Shown here: positions 41,904-49,996 of the stretch, in pieces
Layout of the letters: the number at the start of each line of letters is the position of its first letter
Numbering within the stretch: position 1 is the stretch's first letter
Assembly (NCBI RefSeq): GCF_002210425.1
Contig: NZ_MWQK01000006.1
Span: 186,001 to 250,000, forward strand
Origin: Fibrobacter sp. UWB2
GTDB lineage: Bacteria > Fibrobacterota > Fibrobacteria > Fibrobacterales > Fibrobacteraceae
Direction: 5' to 3'
DNA length: 64,000 nucleotides
Notes under the pieces: generated by a model
Databases searched by the model: none
What the model saw: the letters and a program-made list of their open reading frames with translations, nothing else
What the model was told of the DNA's origin: nothing
Translations under genes and position numbers: made by a program

Positions 41904-41930
41904 GATGCCCCGTCGGAGCGGGGCATGACA
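41904..41930. repeat. REP-like palindrome between hemW and the sigma factor gene
   Basis: GATGCCCCGtcggaGCGGGGCATGAC; same end pattern (gatgCCC...GGGcatgac) as 4610-4636. It lies between convergent genes and may also act as their terminator. Confidence 0.75.
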
Positions 41931-41950
41931 AGTTTAATTTTGGCTTTTAA

Positions 41951-42763
41951 CTACTTATTAATCGCAGCCAAGAACGCGTCCTTCTTTTCTTGCAAGAAGT
42001 CCTTGCTGTTGTACTTGCGGATGCGGCGGAGGGCCTGGTCACGCAACTGACGCACACGTTCGTGGGAGATGTTCATGGATTCGCCCACTTCTCGAAGTGT
42101 CTGCGGAGCTTCCTGGTTGATGCCGAAAATGCCGGTAATGACTCGGGCTTCGCGTTCCGGGAGCTGCTCCATGAGGTCGCGGGCCAAAGCTTCGACGCTC
42201 TGGATTTCGGAATCGGCTTCCGGGTTCGATGCGCCGCTGTCCGGGAGGACTTCGGCGTAAGTAGCCTTGGAGTCTGCCTTGAGCGGGCTGTCAAACGAAA
42301 CACCGCGCTGACCGATCTGGATCAATTCACGGATTTCTTCGTTGATTTCCTTACCGCGGGACTGTTCGTGCAAAGCCTTACGCACACGGAGGTGCTGGTT
42401 TGCCGGCAAGCGGATAAGGTTGCCCTGTTCGTTAATAGCGCGAGTAATGTATGCCTTGATCCACCAAACGCCGTAACTGATGAATTTAAGACCACGGGTA
42501 TGTTCGAACGATTCAATAGCGCGTACGAGGCCCATAGCGCCTTCGCTGACCAAGTCCGGAAGCGGAATCGGGCAGCCGCGGTACTGAATGGCGACCTTCA
42601 AAACAAAGCGCATGTTTGCGGAAATCAGCTTTTTACGGGCGATTTTGTCGCCTTCTTTAGCTTTCTGGAATAGAATCTGTTCTTCTTCGCGGGAGAGAGG
42701 TGCAGTGCGACGAATATCTTCTAGGTATCTTTTGAGAGTGGTATCGGTAGAATCAATATGCAT
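41951..42763 (-). CDS. rpoD: sigma-70 family RNA polymerase sigma factor, RpoD/SigA-like
   Basis: A 270-residue sigma factor with region 1.2 (LKRYLEDIRRTAPLSREEEQ), region 2 (NMRFVLKVAIQYRGC, LVSEGAMGLVRAIESFEHTRGLKFISYGVWWIKAYITRAI), region 3 and region 4 (TLREVGESMNISHERVRQLRDQALRRIR). It lacks region 1.1 and the long non-conserved domain, as do primary sigma factors of Bacteroidetes, which have similar length; thus it could be the housekeeping factor or a close group 2 relative. Nothing in the window distinguishes these. The upstream gap of 396 bases leaves room for promoters. It stands alone. Confidence 0.75.
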   Translation of the reverse strand: MHIDSTDTTLKRYLEDIRRTAPLSREEEQILFQKAKEGDKIARKKLISANMRFVLKVAIQYRGCPIPLPDLVSEGAMGLVRAIESFEHTRGLKFISYGVWWIKAYITRAINEQGNLIRLPANQHLRVRKALHEQSRGKEINEEIRELIQIGQRGVSFDSPLKADSKATYAEVLPDSGASNPEADSEIQSVEALARDLMEQLPEREARVITGIFGINQEAPQTLREVGESMNISHERVRQLRDQALRRIRKYNSKDFLQEKKDAFLAAINK

Positions 42764-43159
42764 TTTAAAAACCTTGCTCCTATAATATCGCTTTTTTAAA
42801 GCAAGTTGCGTGCCAATTGTGTAAAATTTTCCAAATTTTTTACAAAAAGTCCTTTAAATGTCGGTTTTGCGGTTTTCGGAGCCAAAAAAGTCCATTATTT
42901 TTGTCGTAATTTTACAAAATTGTCGTAAAAATATAACAAATTTTTCAAAACGTGACAAGTTGGACGTGACGACATCCTCTTGGCAAACAAAAAATGTAAA
43001 GCCCGGTGTTTCATTTTGGAATACGCTTTCCGCATATCTCATATCTGAAACTTTACTGGATCCCCTACGCTTCGCTTCGAGGATGACGAGTGGTTTTCTA
43101 GTAACTAGTAACTAATAACTGGTAACTCTACAATCAAATTTTCATATATTATCCCCGTT
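42764..43159. other. gap upstream of sigma gene and methyltransferase gene
   Basis: Very AT-rich, with repeated TTTTACAAAA and TTGTCGTAA motifs at 42840-42930. A GTCATCC-type repeat lies in inverse orientation at 43058-43088 (ACTGGATCCCCTACGCTTCGCTTCGAGGATGAC). A run of TAACTAGTAACTAATAACTGGTAACT units occupies 43099-43127. No ORF with a ribosome site. The divergent promoters must lie here, but I cannot pick them with confidence. Confidence 0.6.
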
Positions 43160-43936
43160 ATGTCAATAAAAGAGCCCGATCAATCCGTATGGAACCGTTT
43201 TTGGCAGCGCAAGAACGACATGGACAAAGTCTATCCGTCTTCGCCGTCTATTATAGAAGCTATTAAGAAGAATTTTAAGCTCGAGGGCCTAAAGGTGCTT
43301 GAGGTCGGTGCAGGTACCGGCCGCGACAGTGCCGAACTCGCTCGTTTGGGCGCCGATGTGTATGTTCTCGATTATGCCGAAAATAGCTTGAAAATTGTCA
43401 ATTCGCTCCGCGAGAGTGAAGGCCTCAAGAATTTGCACTTAGTTCGTGGCGATGCTTTCAAGTCCCCGTTCCCGGACAACACTTTTGACTTGGTGTTTCA
43501 TCAGGGTTTGGCCGAACATTTCAAGGATTCGCTCCCGCTCTTGCAAGAGAACTTCCGCATCGTCAAGCACGGCGGTTGCTGCCTTTGCGATGTGCCGCAG
43601 ACCGTCCACCCATATACGGTTATCAAGCATATCTTGATTGCGATGGACAAGTGGTTTGCCGGTTGGGAAAAGCAGTTCACGATGGGTCAGCTCAAGAAGC
43701 TTATGCGTGACGCTGGTTTTGAATGTGTCTATGCCTATGGCGACTGGATGCGCCCGAATCTTTTCTACCGCATTCTGCGCGAGCTCTGCTTCAAGTTCGG
43801 TATTGAACTCCCGAAGTATCCGCTTGACGGAACGGCCTACCAGAAGATTAAGGACAAGATTTTGGATAGCCTCCAGTCTGTGCCGGTAATGCACTACACG
43901 CAGCTTTGCATTGGCGTGATCGGTCGTAAGCCTTAG
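43160..43936 (+). CDS. class I SAM-dependent methyltransferase
   Basis: A 258-residue methyltransferase. SAM-binding motif I is VLEVGAGTGRDSAELARLGADVYVLDYAENSL; the post motifs FPDNTFDLVFHQGLAEHF and FRIVKHGGCCLCDVPQTVHP follow. C-terminal part resembles enzymes acting on ubiquinone-type or glycan substrates. It begins the three-gene run with a GT4 glycosyltransferase and a flippase-like membrane protein, so a role in a surface glycan or lipid is likely but inferred. Confidence 0.85.
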   Translation: MSIKEPDQSVWNRFWQRKNDMDKVYPSSPSIIEAIKKNFKLEGLKVLEVGAGTGRDSAELARLGADVYVLDYAENSLKIVNSLRESEGLKNLHLVRGDAFKSPFPDNTFDLVFHQGLAEHFKDSLPLLQENFRIVKHGGCCLCDVPQTVHPYTVIKHILIAMDKWFAGWEKQFTMGQLKKLMRDAGFECVYAYGDWMRPNLFYRILRELCFKFGIELPKYPLDGTAYQKIKDKILDSLQSVPVMHYTQLCIGVIGRKP

Positions 43937-43944
43937 GTGATTGC

Positions 43945-45090
43945 TTGAAAATTCTCGTCGTAAATTACCGGGATCGCATGCATCCGGCTGCCGGCGGCGC
44001 CGAAAAGCATTTGCATCGCATTTTCGGAAAGATTGTAGAAATGGGCCACACGGTGGTCCTGTTTACGACGACATTTCCGGGAGCCAAAGAACGCGAAGTT
44101 GTCGATGGAATTCAGGTCATCCGCAAGGGTGGCGATTTGATGTTCCAGCTCACGGTTGCGCTGAATCTGAAGAAGCTTGACCGCGAATTCAACTTTGATG
44201 TTGTTGTTGAAGATTTGAACAAGTTACCGGTCTTTGCCCACTGGTTCGTCCGCAAGCCGCTCCTGGTGCAGATGCATCACTTGTGGCGGAAGTCGATTTT
44301 TGCTGAAGCGATTTTCCCGATTGCGTTTATGGTCTGGTTCTTTGAGCGGATTATTCCGTTCTTTTACCGCACGCAGAATTTTGTAGTGGTGAGCCCGAGC
44401 ACCAAGAAAGAACTCGCCGAAATCGGCGTGGACGAAAGTCGAATTTCCGTGATTTATAATGGGTCCGAAAAACCGAATTTCCCGGGAAGCGCGGACCTTG
44501 CGACTGGTATTGCGGAATCTTGTGAGAATACGGCGACTCCGTATTTCATCTGGCTTTCTCGCGTGCATCGTTATAAGGGAATTTGGACGGCGCTTGAAGC
44601 GTTTGAAATTTTTTCGAAGTCGCATCCCGAAGTCCAGTTGAAAATTGTGGGCGGCGGTCCGCTTTTGAAAAAGCTCCCAGCTTGGATCAAATCGCACGGC
44701 CTGGATGGCAAGGTGGAACTGACGGGTTTTGTGCCTGCCGCTCGCAAGTACGAATTGCTTTCGTCTTCGCTTGCGCTGTTGCAGACGAGCTACAAGGAAG
44801 GCTGGGGCCTTACTGTGATGGAAGCGGCGCAGCTCTGCAAGACGACGATTGCGTCGGATGTGCCGGGACTCTGCGATAGCGTCCGTGACGGCGAGACGGG
44901 AATTCTGTTCCCGTCGGGAGATGCGGCCGCGTGCGCTTCTGCCATGGAAAAGATTTATAGCGATGCTGAACTGCGCACAAGTCTTGGCAAGAATGCCAAG
45001 CGTTATGCCGAATCGTTCAGCTGGGAAAAATCTGCTCGCGAAACGTTGGAACTGTTGGAACGTACGGTTGAGGGGAGCGTACGAAAATGA
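43945..45090 (+). CDS. GT4-family glycosyltransferase
   Basis: A 381-residue GT-B glycosyltransferase. The N-terminal domain begins ILVVNYRDRMHPAAGGAEKHLHRIF; the donor-binding C-terminal domain has FIWLSRVHRYKGIWTALEAFEIFSK, LKIVGGGPLLKKL and the GT4 site SYKEGWGLTVMEAAQLCKTTIASDVPGL (E-x7-E pattern). The start is probably TTG at 43945, with AGGTGA four bases before it; no ATG fits. It overlaps the next gene by four bases. The acceptor is unknown. Confidence 0.87.
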   Translation: MKILVVNYRDRMHPAAGGAEKHLHRIFGKIVEMGHTVVLFTTTFPGAKEREVVDGIQVIRKGGDLMFQLTVALNLKKLDREFNFDVVVEDLNKLPVFAHWFVRKPLLVQMHHLWRKSIFAEAIFPIAFMVWFFERIIPFFYRTQNFVVVSPSTKKELAEIGVDESRISVIYNGSEKPNFPGSADLATGIAESCENTATPYFIWLSRVHRYKGIWTALEAFEIFSKSHPEVQLKIVGGGPLLKKLPAWIKSHGLDGKVELTGFVPAARKYELLSSSLALLQTSYKEGWGLTVMEAAQLCKTTIASDVPGLCDSVRDGETGILFPSGDAAACASAMEKIYSDAELRTSLGKNAKRYAESFSWEKSARETLELLERTVEGSVRK

Positions 45091-46109
45091 AGTTGAATCC
45101 GAAACTCAAGTCGGTAATTGTTTTTTGCTTAAAGCTGGTGGTGACGCTCGTTCCTGCTTACTTTGTCTATCGTAACATTGTGAGCGACCCGGAATGGGAT
45201 GTTGGCGACCTCTATAACTTGTTCAAGAAAAACAGCGTTTTCCCGCTTGTGCTTGCGCTCCTTTGCCTCGCGGTTTCGAACTTTACCGCTTGCCTCCAGT
45301 GGAAACTCTTGCTCGAAAAACAGGGGGCTCGCCTCAAGTACGCTAGGCTCCTCAAGCTTTATCACGTGGGGCTCTTCTTCAACAACTTCATGCCGGGGAA
45401 CGTCGGTGGTGACGTCAAGAAGGTTTACGATATCCGCATGCAGGGCGGACAGGATACGGTTGGCGCTGGCTTTACGGCGACGGTGTTTGACCGCTTGTTT
45501 GGACTTTTCTTTATCACGTTGTTTGCTCTTGGCGTGGGCGCCTTGTTCTTTATTCACGATCCGGAACAGCGTGCGTTCATGTGGCCGTCCGTCTGGATTT
45601 TCCTCGGTTTCTGCGTGATGTTTGCTGGGCTTTTGAGCCGTCGCATTGGCAAGTTCTTCTGCCGCATGGCAGGGAAGGTGTTGCCCGAAAAAATCGAGAC
45701 ACGCTTGTTGCGCATGTTTGAACGTTTCCAGAAGTTCCGCTCCAAGAAACTTTGGGTGAACATCGTTTGCCTTTCGACGGTCACTCAGTCGCTCCGCATC
45801 TTTGTGCACTTTTTCTGCGGGATTGCGGTGGGCGTGAATCTCTCGATGTCGTGGTACTTCTATTACATTCCGCTTGTCGCTATTGTGAGTGCGCTTCCGA
45901 TTTCGATTGGCGGTTTTGGTCCGCGTGAATTTTTGGCGCAGTCGCTTTTTGCGCGTGCAGGAGTGCCAGGACTTGAATCGGTTGTGATTCAGTTGCTCGC
46001 TTATTTTGTAAGTTTGATTTTGAGCTTGTTTGGCGCGGTCGCTTTTTTGGTGGGGCAGAAGCCCGTGCCGGCCGAACCTGCGAATGGTCATCCTGAAGCA
46101 AGACCGTAA
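45087..46109 (+). CDS. flippase-like / lysylphosphatidylglycerol synthase TM-domain protein (UPF0104)
   Basis: A 340-residue membrane protein with about eight helices and the conserved family segments FFNNFMPGNVGGDVKKVYDI, TVFDRLFGLFFI and LPISIGGFGPREFLAQSLFA. The family is named after the transmembrane half of MprF, but stand-alone members lack the transferase half and are thought to move lipid-linked molecules. Here it ends a methyltransferase-GT4 run, suggesting transfer of a glycolipid. The ATG overlaps the GT4 stop (ATGA). A second member lies at 53273-54217. Confidence 0.85.
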   Translation: MKLNPKLKSVIVFCLKLVVTLVPAYFVYRNIVSDPEWDVGDLYNLFKKNSVFPLVLALLCLAVSNFTACLQWKLLLEKQGARLKYARLLKLYHVGLFFNNFMPGNVGGDVKKVYDIRMQGGQDTVGAGFTATVFDRLFGLFFITLFALGVGALFFIHDPEQRAFMWPSVWIFLGFCVMFAGLLSRRIGKFFCRMAGKVLPEKIETRLLRMFERFQKFRSKKLWVNIVCLSTVTQSLRIFVHFFCGIAVGVNLSMSWYFYYIPLVAIVSALPISIGGFGPREFLAQSLFARAGVPGLESVVIQLLAYFVSLILSLFGAVAFLVGQKPVPAEPANGHPEARP

Positions 46110-46135
46110 GGTCGATGCGATAGGATCCATAATTT
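46088..46135. repeat. GTCATCC/GGATCC-type dispersed repeat
   Basis: GGTCATCCTGAAGC and GCGATAGGATCCATAA, the latter identical to the core at 11053-11068. It overlaps the 3' end of the flippase-like gene, encoding its last residues, and reaches the gap before the helicase gene. Confidence 0.65.
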
Positions 46136-46198
46136 CTTAGATTCTTGTCTATATCCTTTGCTATATGAACCTCGCGCTTAAGGGGCGCAAAATAAAAA

Positions 46199-48412
46199 AT
46201 GGATGTAGAAAGTCTTTTGGTCGGGCTGAACTCCGACCAACGTGCAGCGGTACTCCACGATCATGAAAAGAACGGACAACTTTTAATTTTAGCAGGGGCA
46301 GGTTCGGGAAAGACTTCGGTCTTGACTAAGCGAATCCAGTACCGGATTATGTCGGGCGTTGAGCCGGAGAAAATCTTGGCGCTCACGTTCACGGCGAAGG
46401 CGGCTGCTGAAATGCGGGAACGTGTGCAAAAGCTATTCCCGAATGCGGGGGTGCGGCTCTGCACGTTCCACTCGCTTGCGCTGTTTATCCTCAAGTCGAA
46501 AGTCCCAGCGGCGGACTCTTGCAACTCTTGCCCTGCGTACGAGCTTGTCGGATTCAAAAAAATGCCGGTCCCGACGGAATCGGCGGACAAGACTTTTATG
46601 CAGGAACTCGCGAAAGTCGGCGGTCGAAAATTCCGCTTTTCTCGCGAAGAGCTTTTCTCGGATGCACATCCCGCGAAGCTCCTCAAAAAACTTGAACCAT
46701 TGCGTAATCGCATCTTGGAATCGGGTCAAGTCGTCTTCGAAGACCTCATTTATCAGGCGATTAATCTGCTCGAAAATCACGAGGCGGCGCGTGCATATTT
46801 CCAAAATCAATGGACCGAAATTCTTGTCGATGAATACCAGGACATCAACCCGTCGCAGTATCGGCTTGTCAAAGCGCTGCTGGGTGATCGCAAGTCACTC
46901 TTTGTCGTGGGCGATGACGACCAGGCTATTTATGGATTCCGTGGGGCAGACATCGGGAATATCAACCGTTTCCGCGATGACTTCAAGGAGAGCTCGCTTA
47001 TCCGCTTGGAATGGAATTATCGTTCGGTCGCGAACATTTTACATTTTTCGAATAGGATTTTTGAAAACAAGCCTATTCATTTGCGGAAGGTTTTGCGTGC
47101 GGGTAACATGAACGGCTCGGGCGGCTCGCCGATTTTCAAGGAAAACCGTGAACCCGAAATATGGGTGAGTGAAGACCCCGTTGAAGAAATGCAGAAAATC
47201 ATCACGAGTATCAAGTTGCTCCGCGAAAGTTATGACCTCCAATGGAAAAACTTTGCAATCCTCGTGCGCTATAATAGGCAACGCCTATATTACGAAGAAG
47301 CTCTCCGCGATGCGCGCCTCCCGATCGCAGGGACGGTCGTTTCGGAGACGGGTAACGTAGAGGGGGAGGGCGAAGTCCTTGAAAATGGAATCCATGTGGA
47401 AACGGTCCATGCGTCCAAGGGGCTCCAGTATGCGGTGGTCTATTATGCGGGAATGTCCGAGGGGCTTACGCCGGGTTCGTGCTTGGGCACGCGTAAGGAA
47501 CGTCAAAAACAGCTCGATGAGGAACGCCGATTGTTTTACGTCGGGGTCACGCGGGCTGAATCTTTTTTGGTTTTGCTATATTGCAAACGTAGATATTGGA
47601 AAGGGCGCCTGACGAAACTCAAACGGTCTCGTTTTTTGCCCAGGGAAAATTCAAAAACAGAGTGTAATATGCCAGTTATGTTATTTAGGATATATGGAGC
47701 GGCAAGAATTTTTGCGTTTATGCTCGAATATATTTTCAAGATTGCATTCATGTACATTTTCCGTCGCAAAGACCTGGATCCATGGCTTGAAGAAAAGGTG
47801 CAGGTATTCTCCCGCTTCTGCATGAAGGTCTTGCGTGTGGATTTGACGATTGAAGACCAGGCGCAACTTGCGAAAGTGGACTGGACTCGCCCGGTGTTCG
47901 TGATGGGCAACCACCGTTCGTACCTGGATATCCCGCTCGCGTTCCTTGCCTTGCAGCGTACTGTGGGCTTTATCGCGAAGACTCAGTTGCAGCGCATCCC
48001 GATTCTGAACTTCTGGATGCACAAGCTCGGTTGCGTCTTTATCGACCGCGAAAAGGGCGGCGGCGCCGCGATTATCCAAAAGGCTATCCAGTCGGGCAAG
48101 ATGCCGAGACTCTTCATTTTCCCGGAAGGCACCCGTAGCAAGCGCGATGGCATGGTCGCTTTCAAGAGCGGTTGCTTTAGACTTGCCGTCGAGGCAAACG
48201 CTATTATATTGCCGATGGTCACTCGTGGTTCCGACTTGCTTTGGGAACACCGCAAGGATTCCAAGCATCACCCGGTCAACATCAAGATTCTCGAACCGAT
48301 AGATACGGTTGAATTCAAGAAAACTCACGGTGGCGATGAAATGGACCCGCGTCATGAACTGCTCCCGTATGTCCGCAGCAAAATGGAAGAGGCTTATGAT
48401 AGGCGTCTTTGA
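46199..48412 (+). CDS. fusion of UvrD/Rep-type helicase and PlsC-type acyltransferase
   Basis: A 737-residue frame of two unrelated halves. Residues 1-480 are a compact superfamily 1A helicase with all motifs: GAGSGKT (33-39), LTFTAKAAAEMRER, TFHSLALFIL, ILVDEYQDINP (about 209-219), VVGDDDQAIYGFRGAD, WNYRS, VETVHASKGLQ and RRLFYVGVTRAE. It lacks much of the usual 2B subdomain and the C-terminal tail of UvrD (about 720 residues). Residues about 491-737 are a 1-acyl-glycerol-3-phosphate acyltransferase: NHRSYLD (about 571-577) and FPEGTRS (about 640-646). An in-frame ATG at 47669 (residue 491) fits the normal start of PlsC, but the ribosome site before it is weak. Either a genuine fusion or two genes made continuous by a lost stop. 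Confidence 0.75.
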   Translation: MDVESLLVGLNSDQRAAVLHDHEKNGQLLILAGAGSGKTSVLTKRIQYRIMSGVEPEKILALTFTAKAAAEMRERVQKLFPNAGVRLCTFHSLALFILKSKVPAADSCNSCPAYELVGFKKMPVPTESADKTFMQELAKVGGRKFRFSREELFSDAHPAKLLKKLEPLRNRILESGQVVFEDLIYQAINLLENHEAARAYFQNQWTEILVDEYQDINPSQYRLVKALLGDRKSLFVVGDDDQAIYGFRGADIGNINRFRDDFKESSLIRLEWNYRSVANILHFSNRIFENKPIHLRKVLRAGNMNGSGGSPIFKENREPEIWVSEDPVEEMQKIITSIKLLRESYDLQWKNFAILVRYNRQRLYYEEALRDARLPIAGTVVSETGNVEGEGEVLENGIHVETVHASKGLQYAVVYYAGMSEGLTPGSCLGTRKERQKQLDEERRLFYVGVTRAESFLVLLYCKRRYWKGRLTKLKRSRFLPRENSKTECNMPVMLFRIYGAARIFAFMLEYIFKIAFMYIFRRKDLDPWLEEKVQVFSRFCMKVLRVDLTIEDQAQLAKVDWTRPVFVMGNHRSYLDIPLAFLALQRTVGFIAKTQLQRIPILNFWMHKLGCVFIDREKGGGAAIIQKAIQSGKMPRLFIFPEGTRSKRDGMVAFKSGCFRLAVEANAIILPMVTRGSDLLWEHRKDSKHHPVNIKILEPIDTVEFKKTHGGDEMDPRHELLPYVRSKMEEAYDRRL

Positions 48413-49205
48413 TTCTGGATTTGGCGGGCTCACGATTTTGCAGAAGCTTCGCCACACGCTCCCGCAGTACGATTACCTGTATCTGGGGGATAACGCCCGT
48501 GCGCCGTATGGCTCCCGCAGTTTCGAGACGATTTACCGCTACACGCTCCAGTCCGTGCGTGAACTTTTCCACCGCGGCTGCCCGCTGGTGATTCTCGCGT
48601 GCAATACGGCGTCGGCAAAAGCGCTTCGCAGCATCCAGCAGCAGGTGCTCCCGGTTGAATTCCCGGACCGTCGCGTCTTGGGCATTGTCCGCCCGACCGC
48701 CGAAGAGATTGGGAACTTCTCGAAGACGGGGCATATTGGCATTTTTGCCACCGCGGGGACGGTCTCTTCGAATAGCTATGTTCTTGAAATCAGCCACTTT
48801 TTCCCGAACTTGAAGGTGACGCAGCACGCCTGCCCGATGTGGGTGCCGCTCGTGGAATACGGCGAACGCGGGACCGAGGGCGCCCGATTCTTCGTGAAAA
48901 AGGACGTGGACCAGCTGCTTGCGGCTGACCCTGAAATCGATACAGTTTTACTGGCCTGCACGCATTACCCGCTCCTCGAGGATGAAATTCGGGCCGCACT
49001 TCCACCGCACGTCCGCTTGGTGGTCCAGGGCGATATCGTCGCCGACAAGACTTTGGACTACCTCAAACGCCATGTGGACATGGAAAATCGGCTTTCGAAG
49101 GGCGGTTCCGTGCATTATTTGACGACCGATACCGCAGAATTCTTCAAAAAAGGCGCTTTTCGCTTTGGAATGGAAAATATTTCGGCGGAGTCGTTGACTT
49201 TTTAA
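48396..49205 (+). CDS. murI: glutamate racemase
   Basis: A 269-residue enzyme that makes D-glutamate for peptidoglycan. The start MIGVFDSGFGGLTILQKL is diagnostic; the two catalytic cysteines lie in LACNTASAKA (about residue 70) and LLACTHYPLLEDE (about residue 187), and YLGDNARAPYG is the substrate loop. It overlaps the end of the acyltransferase part by 17 bases, so translation is probably coupled to it. A longer frame from 48309 would start within that gene and lacks family residues. Confidence 0.95.
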   Translation: MIGVFDSGFGGLTILQKLRHTLPQYDYLYLGDNARAPYGSRSFETIYRYTLQSVRELFHRGCPLVILACNTASAKALRSIQQQVLPVEFPDRRVLGIVRPTAEEIGNFSKTGHIGIFATAGTVSSNSYVLEISHFFPNLKVTQHACPMWVPLVEYGERGTEGARFFVKKDVDQLLAADPEIDTVLLACTHYPLLEDEIRAALPPHVRLVVQGDIVADKTLDYLKRHVDMENRLSKGGSVHYLTTDTAEFFKKGAFRFGMENISAESLTF

Positions 49206-49307
49206 TAAGTAAATTGTATTTTGATAATTGTTACTGACGAACCGTACTCGGTCCGCTTGTACTCGTTTTAATTTTCGAACTTTAAACTATTTGAGTGGAT
49301 TTATAAA

Positions 49308-49946
49308 ATGCCGAAAACACAGATCAATCTCGAAGGTTGGCAAGACTACCGTGGCAACATGGCGGGTAGCCTGCTTTATGTCGAAACTAGCCATCAGTCC
49401 GAAATGCCTGTCCGCGACCAGCTGAATGAAAATGAAAAGGGTTTTCTTTACGAACCGAACTATGAAACCAGCACCTATGGTCTGATGAGCTGCTACAATG
49501 TGAAGGCTATCAACACGATTGTGAAGAGCAAAAGCCGTTACATTCTTTTCGGTACCCGCTACGAAGGCTTGAGCGATTCCGAAATGCGCAACAAGTACCT
49601 TATCATGGGTTACATGCGTATTGATAAGATCAAGGATGTACGTACCCGTCACGTGCAGCGCTATATGGCAAACCCGGAAATGGAAGAACCGGAATGCATG
49701 CAGATGGAACACAACTGGGCTGTCTACGGTCCGATGCGTTTTGTCTCCCTCGACGATTCCTTCGTTGTGACCGATGAAATTCTCAAGGAATGGGGTTACA
49801 AGGGCCATGCTTCCCGCCAGCTCAAGACCGTGTTCTCCAAGGAACACCTCGAAAAGATTCTCGCTCACTTGGATTCCAAGCAGGATATGATTGACGAGTA
49901 TATCGCTACCGTCGATGAATACAAGGAAGCCCTCGCCGAAGAATAA
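49308..49946 (+). CDS. unknown conserved-looking cytoplasmic protein
   Basis: A 212-residue protein without signal or membrane helices. The core segment is AINTIVKSKSRYILFGTRYEGLSDSEMRNKYLIMGYMRIDKI, then a Met/Glu-rich stretch and a C-terminal helical region ending EYKEALAEE. Codon use is strongly biased (AAC, GGT, CTC, ACC), as in thrS and putP, which suggests high expression. A terminator follows. No family recognised. Confidence 0.65.
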   Translation: MPKTQINLEGWQDYRGNMAGSLLYVETSHQSEMPVRDQLNENEKGFLYEPNYETSTYGLMSCYNVKAINTIVKSKSRYILFGTRYEGLSDSEMRNKYLIMGYMRIDKIKDVRTRHVQRYMANPEMEEPECMQMEHNWAVYGPMRFVSLDDSFVVTDEILKEWGYKGHASRQLKTVFSKEHLEKILAHLDSKQDMIDEYIATVDEYKEALAEE

Positions 49947-49970
49947 TTCTTCGAAAAGCGAAGTCTAAAG

Positions 49971-49995
49971 TCCCCGCCTCGGCGGGGATTTTTTT
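49971..49995. terminator. terminator, unknown gene / outer-membrane gene
   Basis: TCCCCGCC-TC-GGCGGGGA followed by TTTTTTT. It serves the plus-strand gene and stops 2 bases before the end of the convergent one. Confidence 0.9.
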
Positions 49996-49996
49996 G

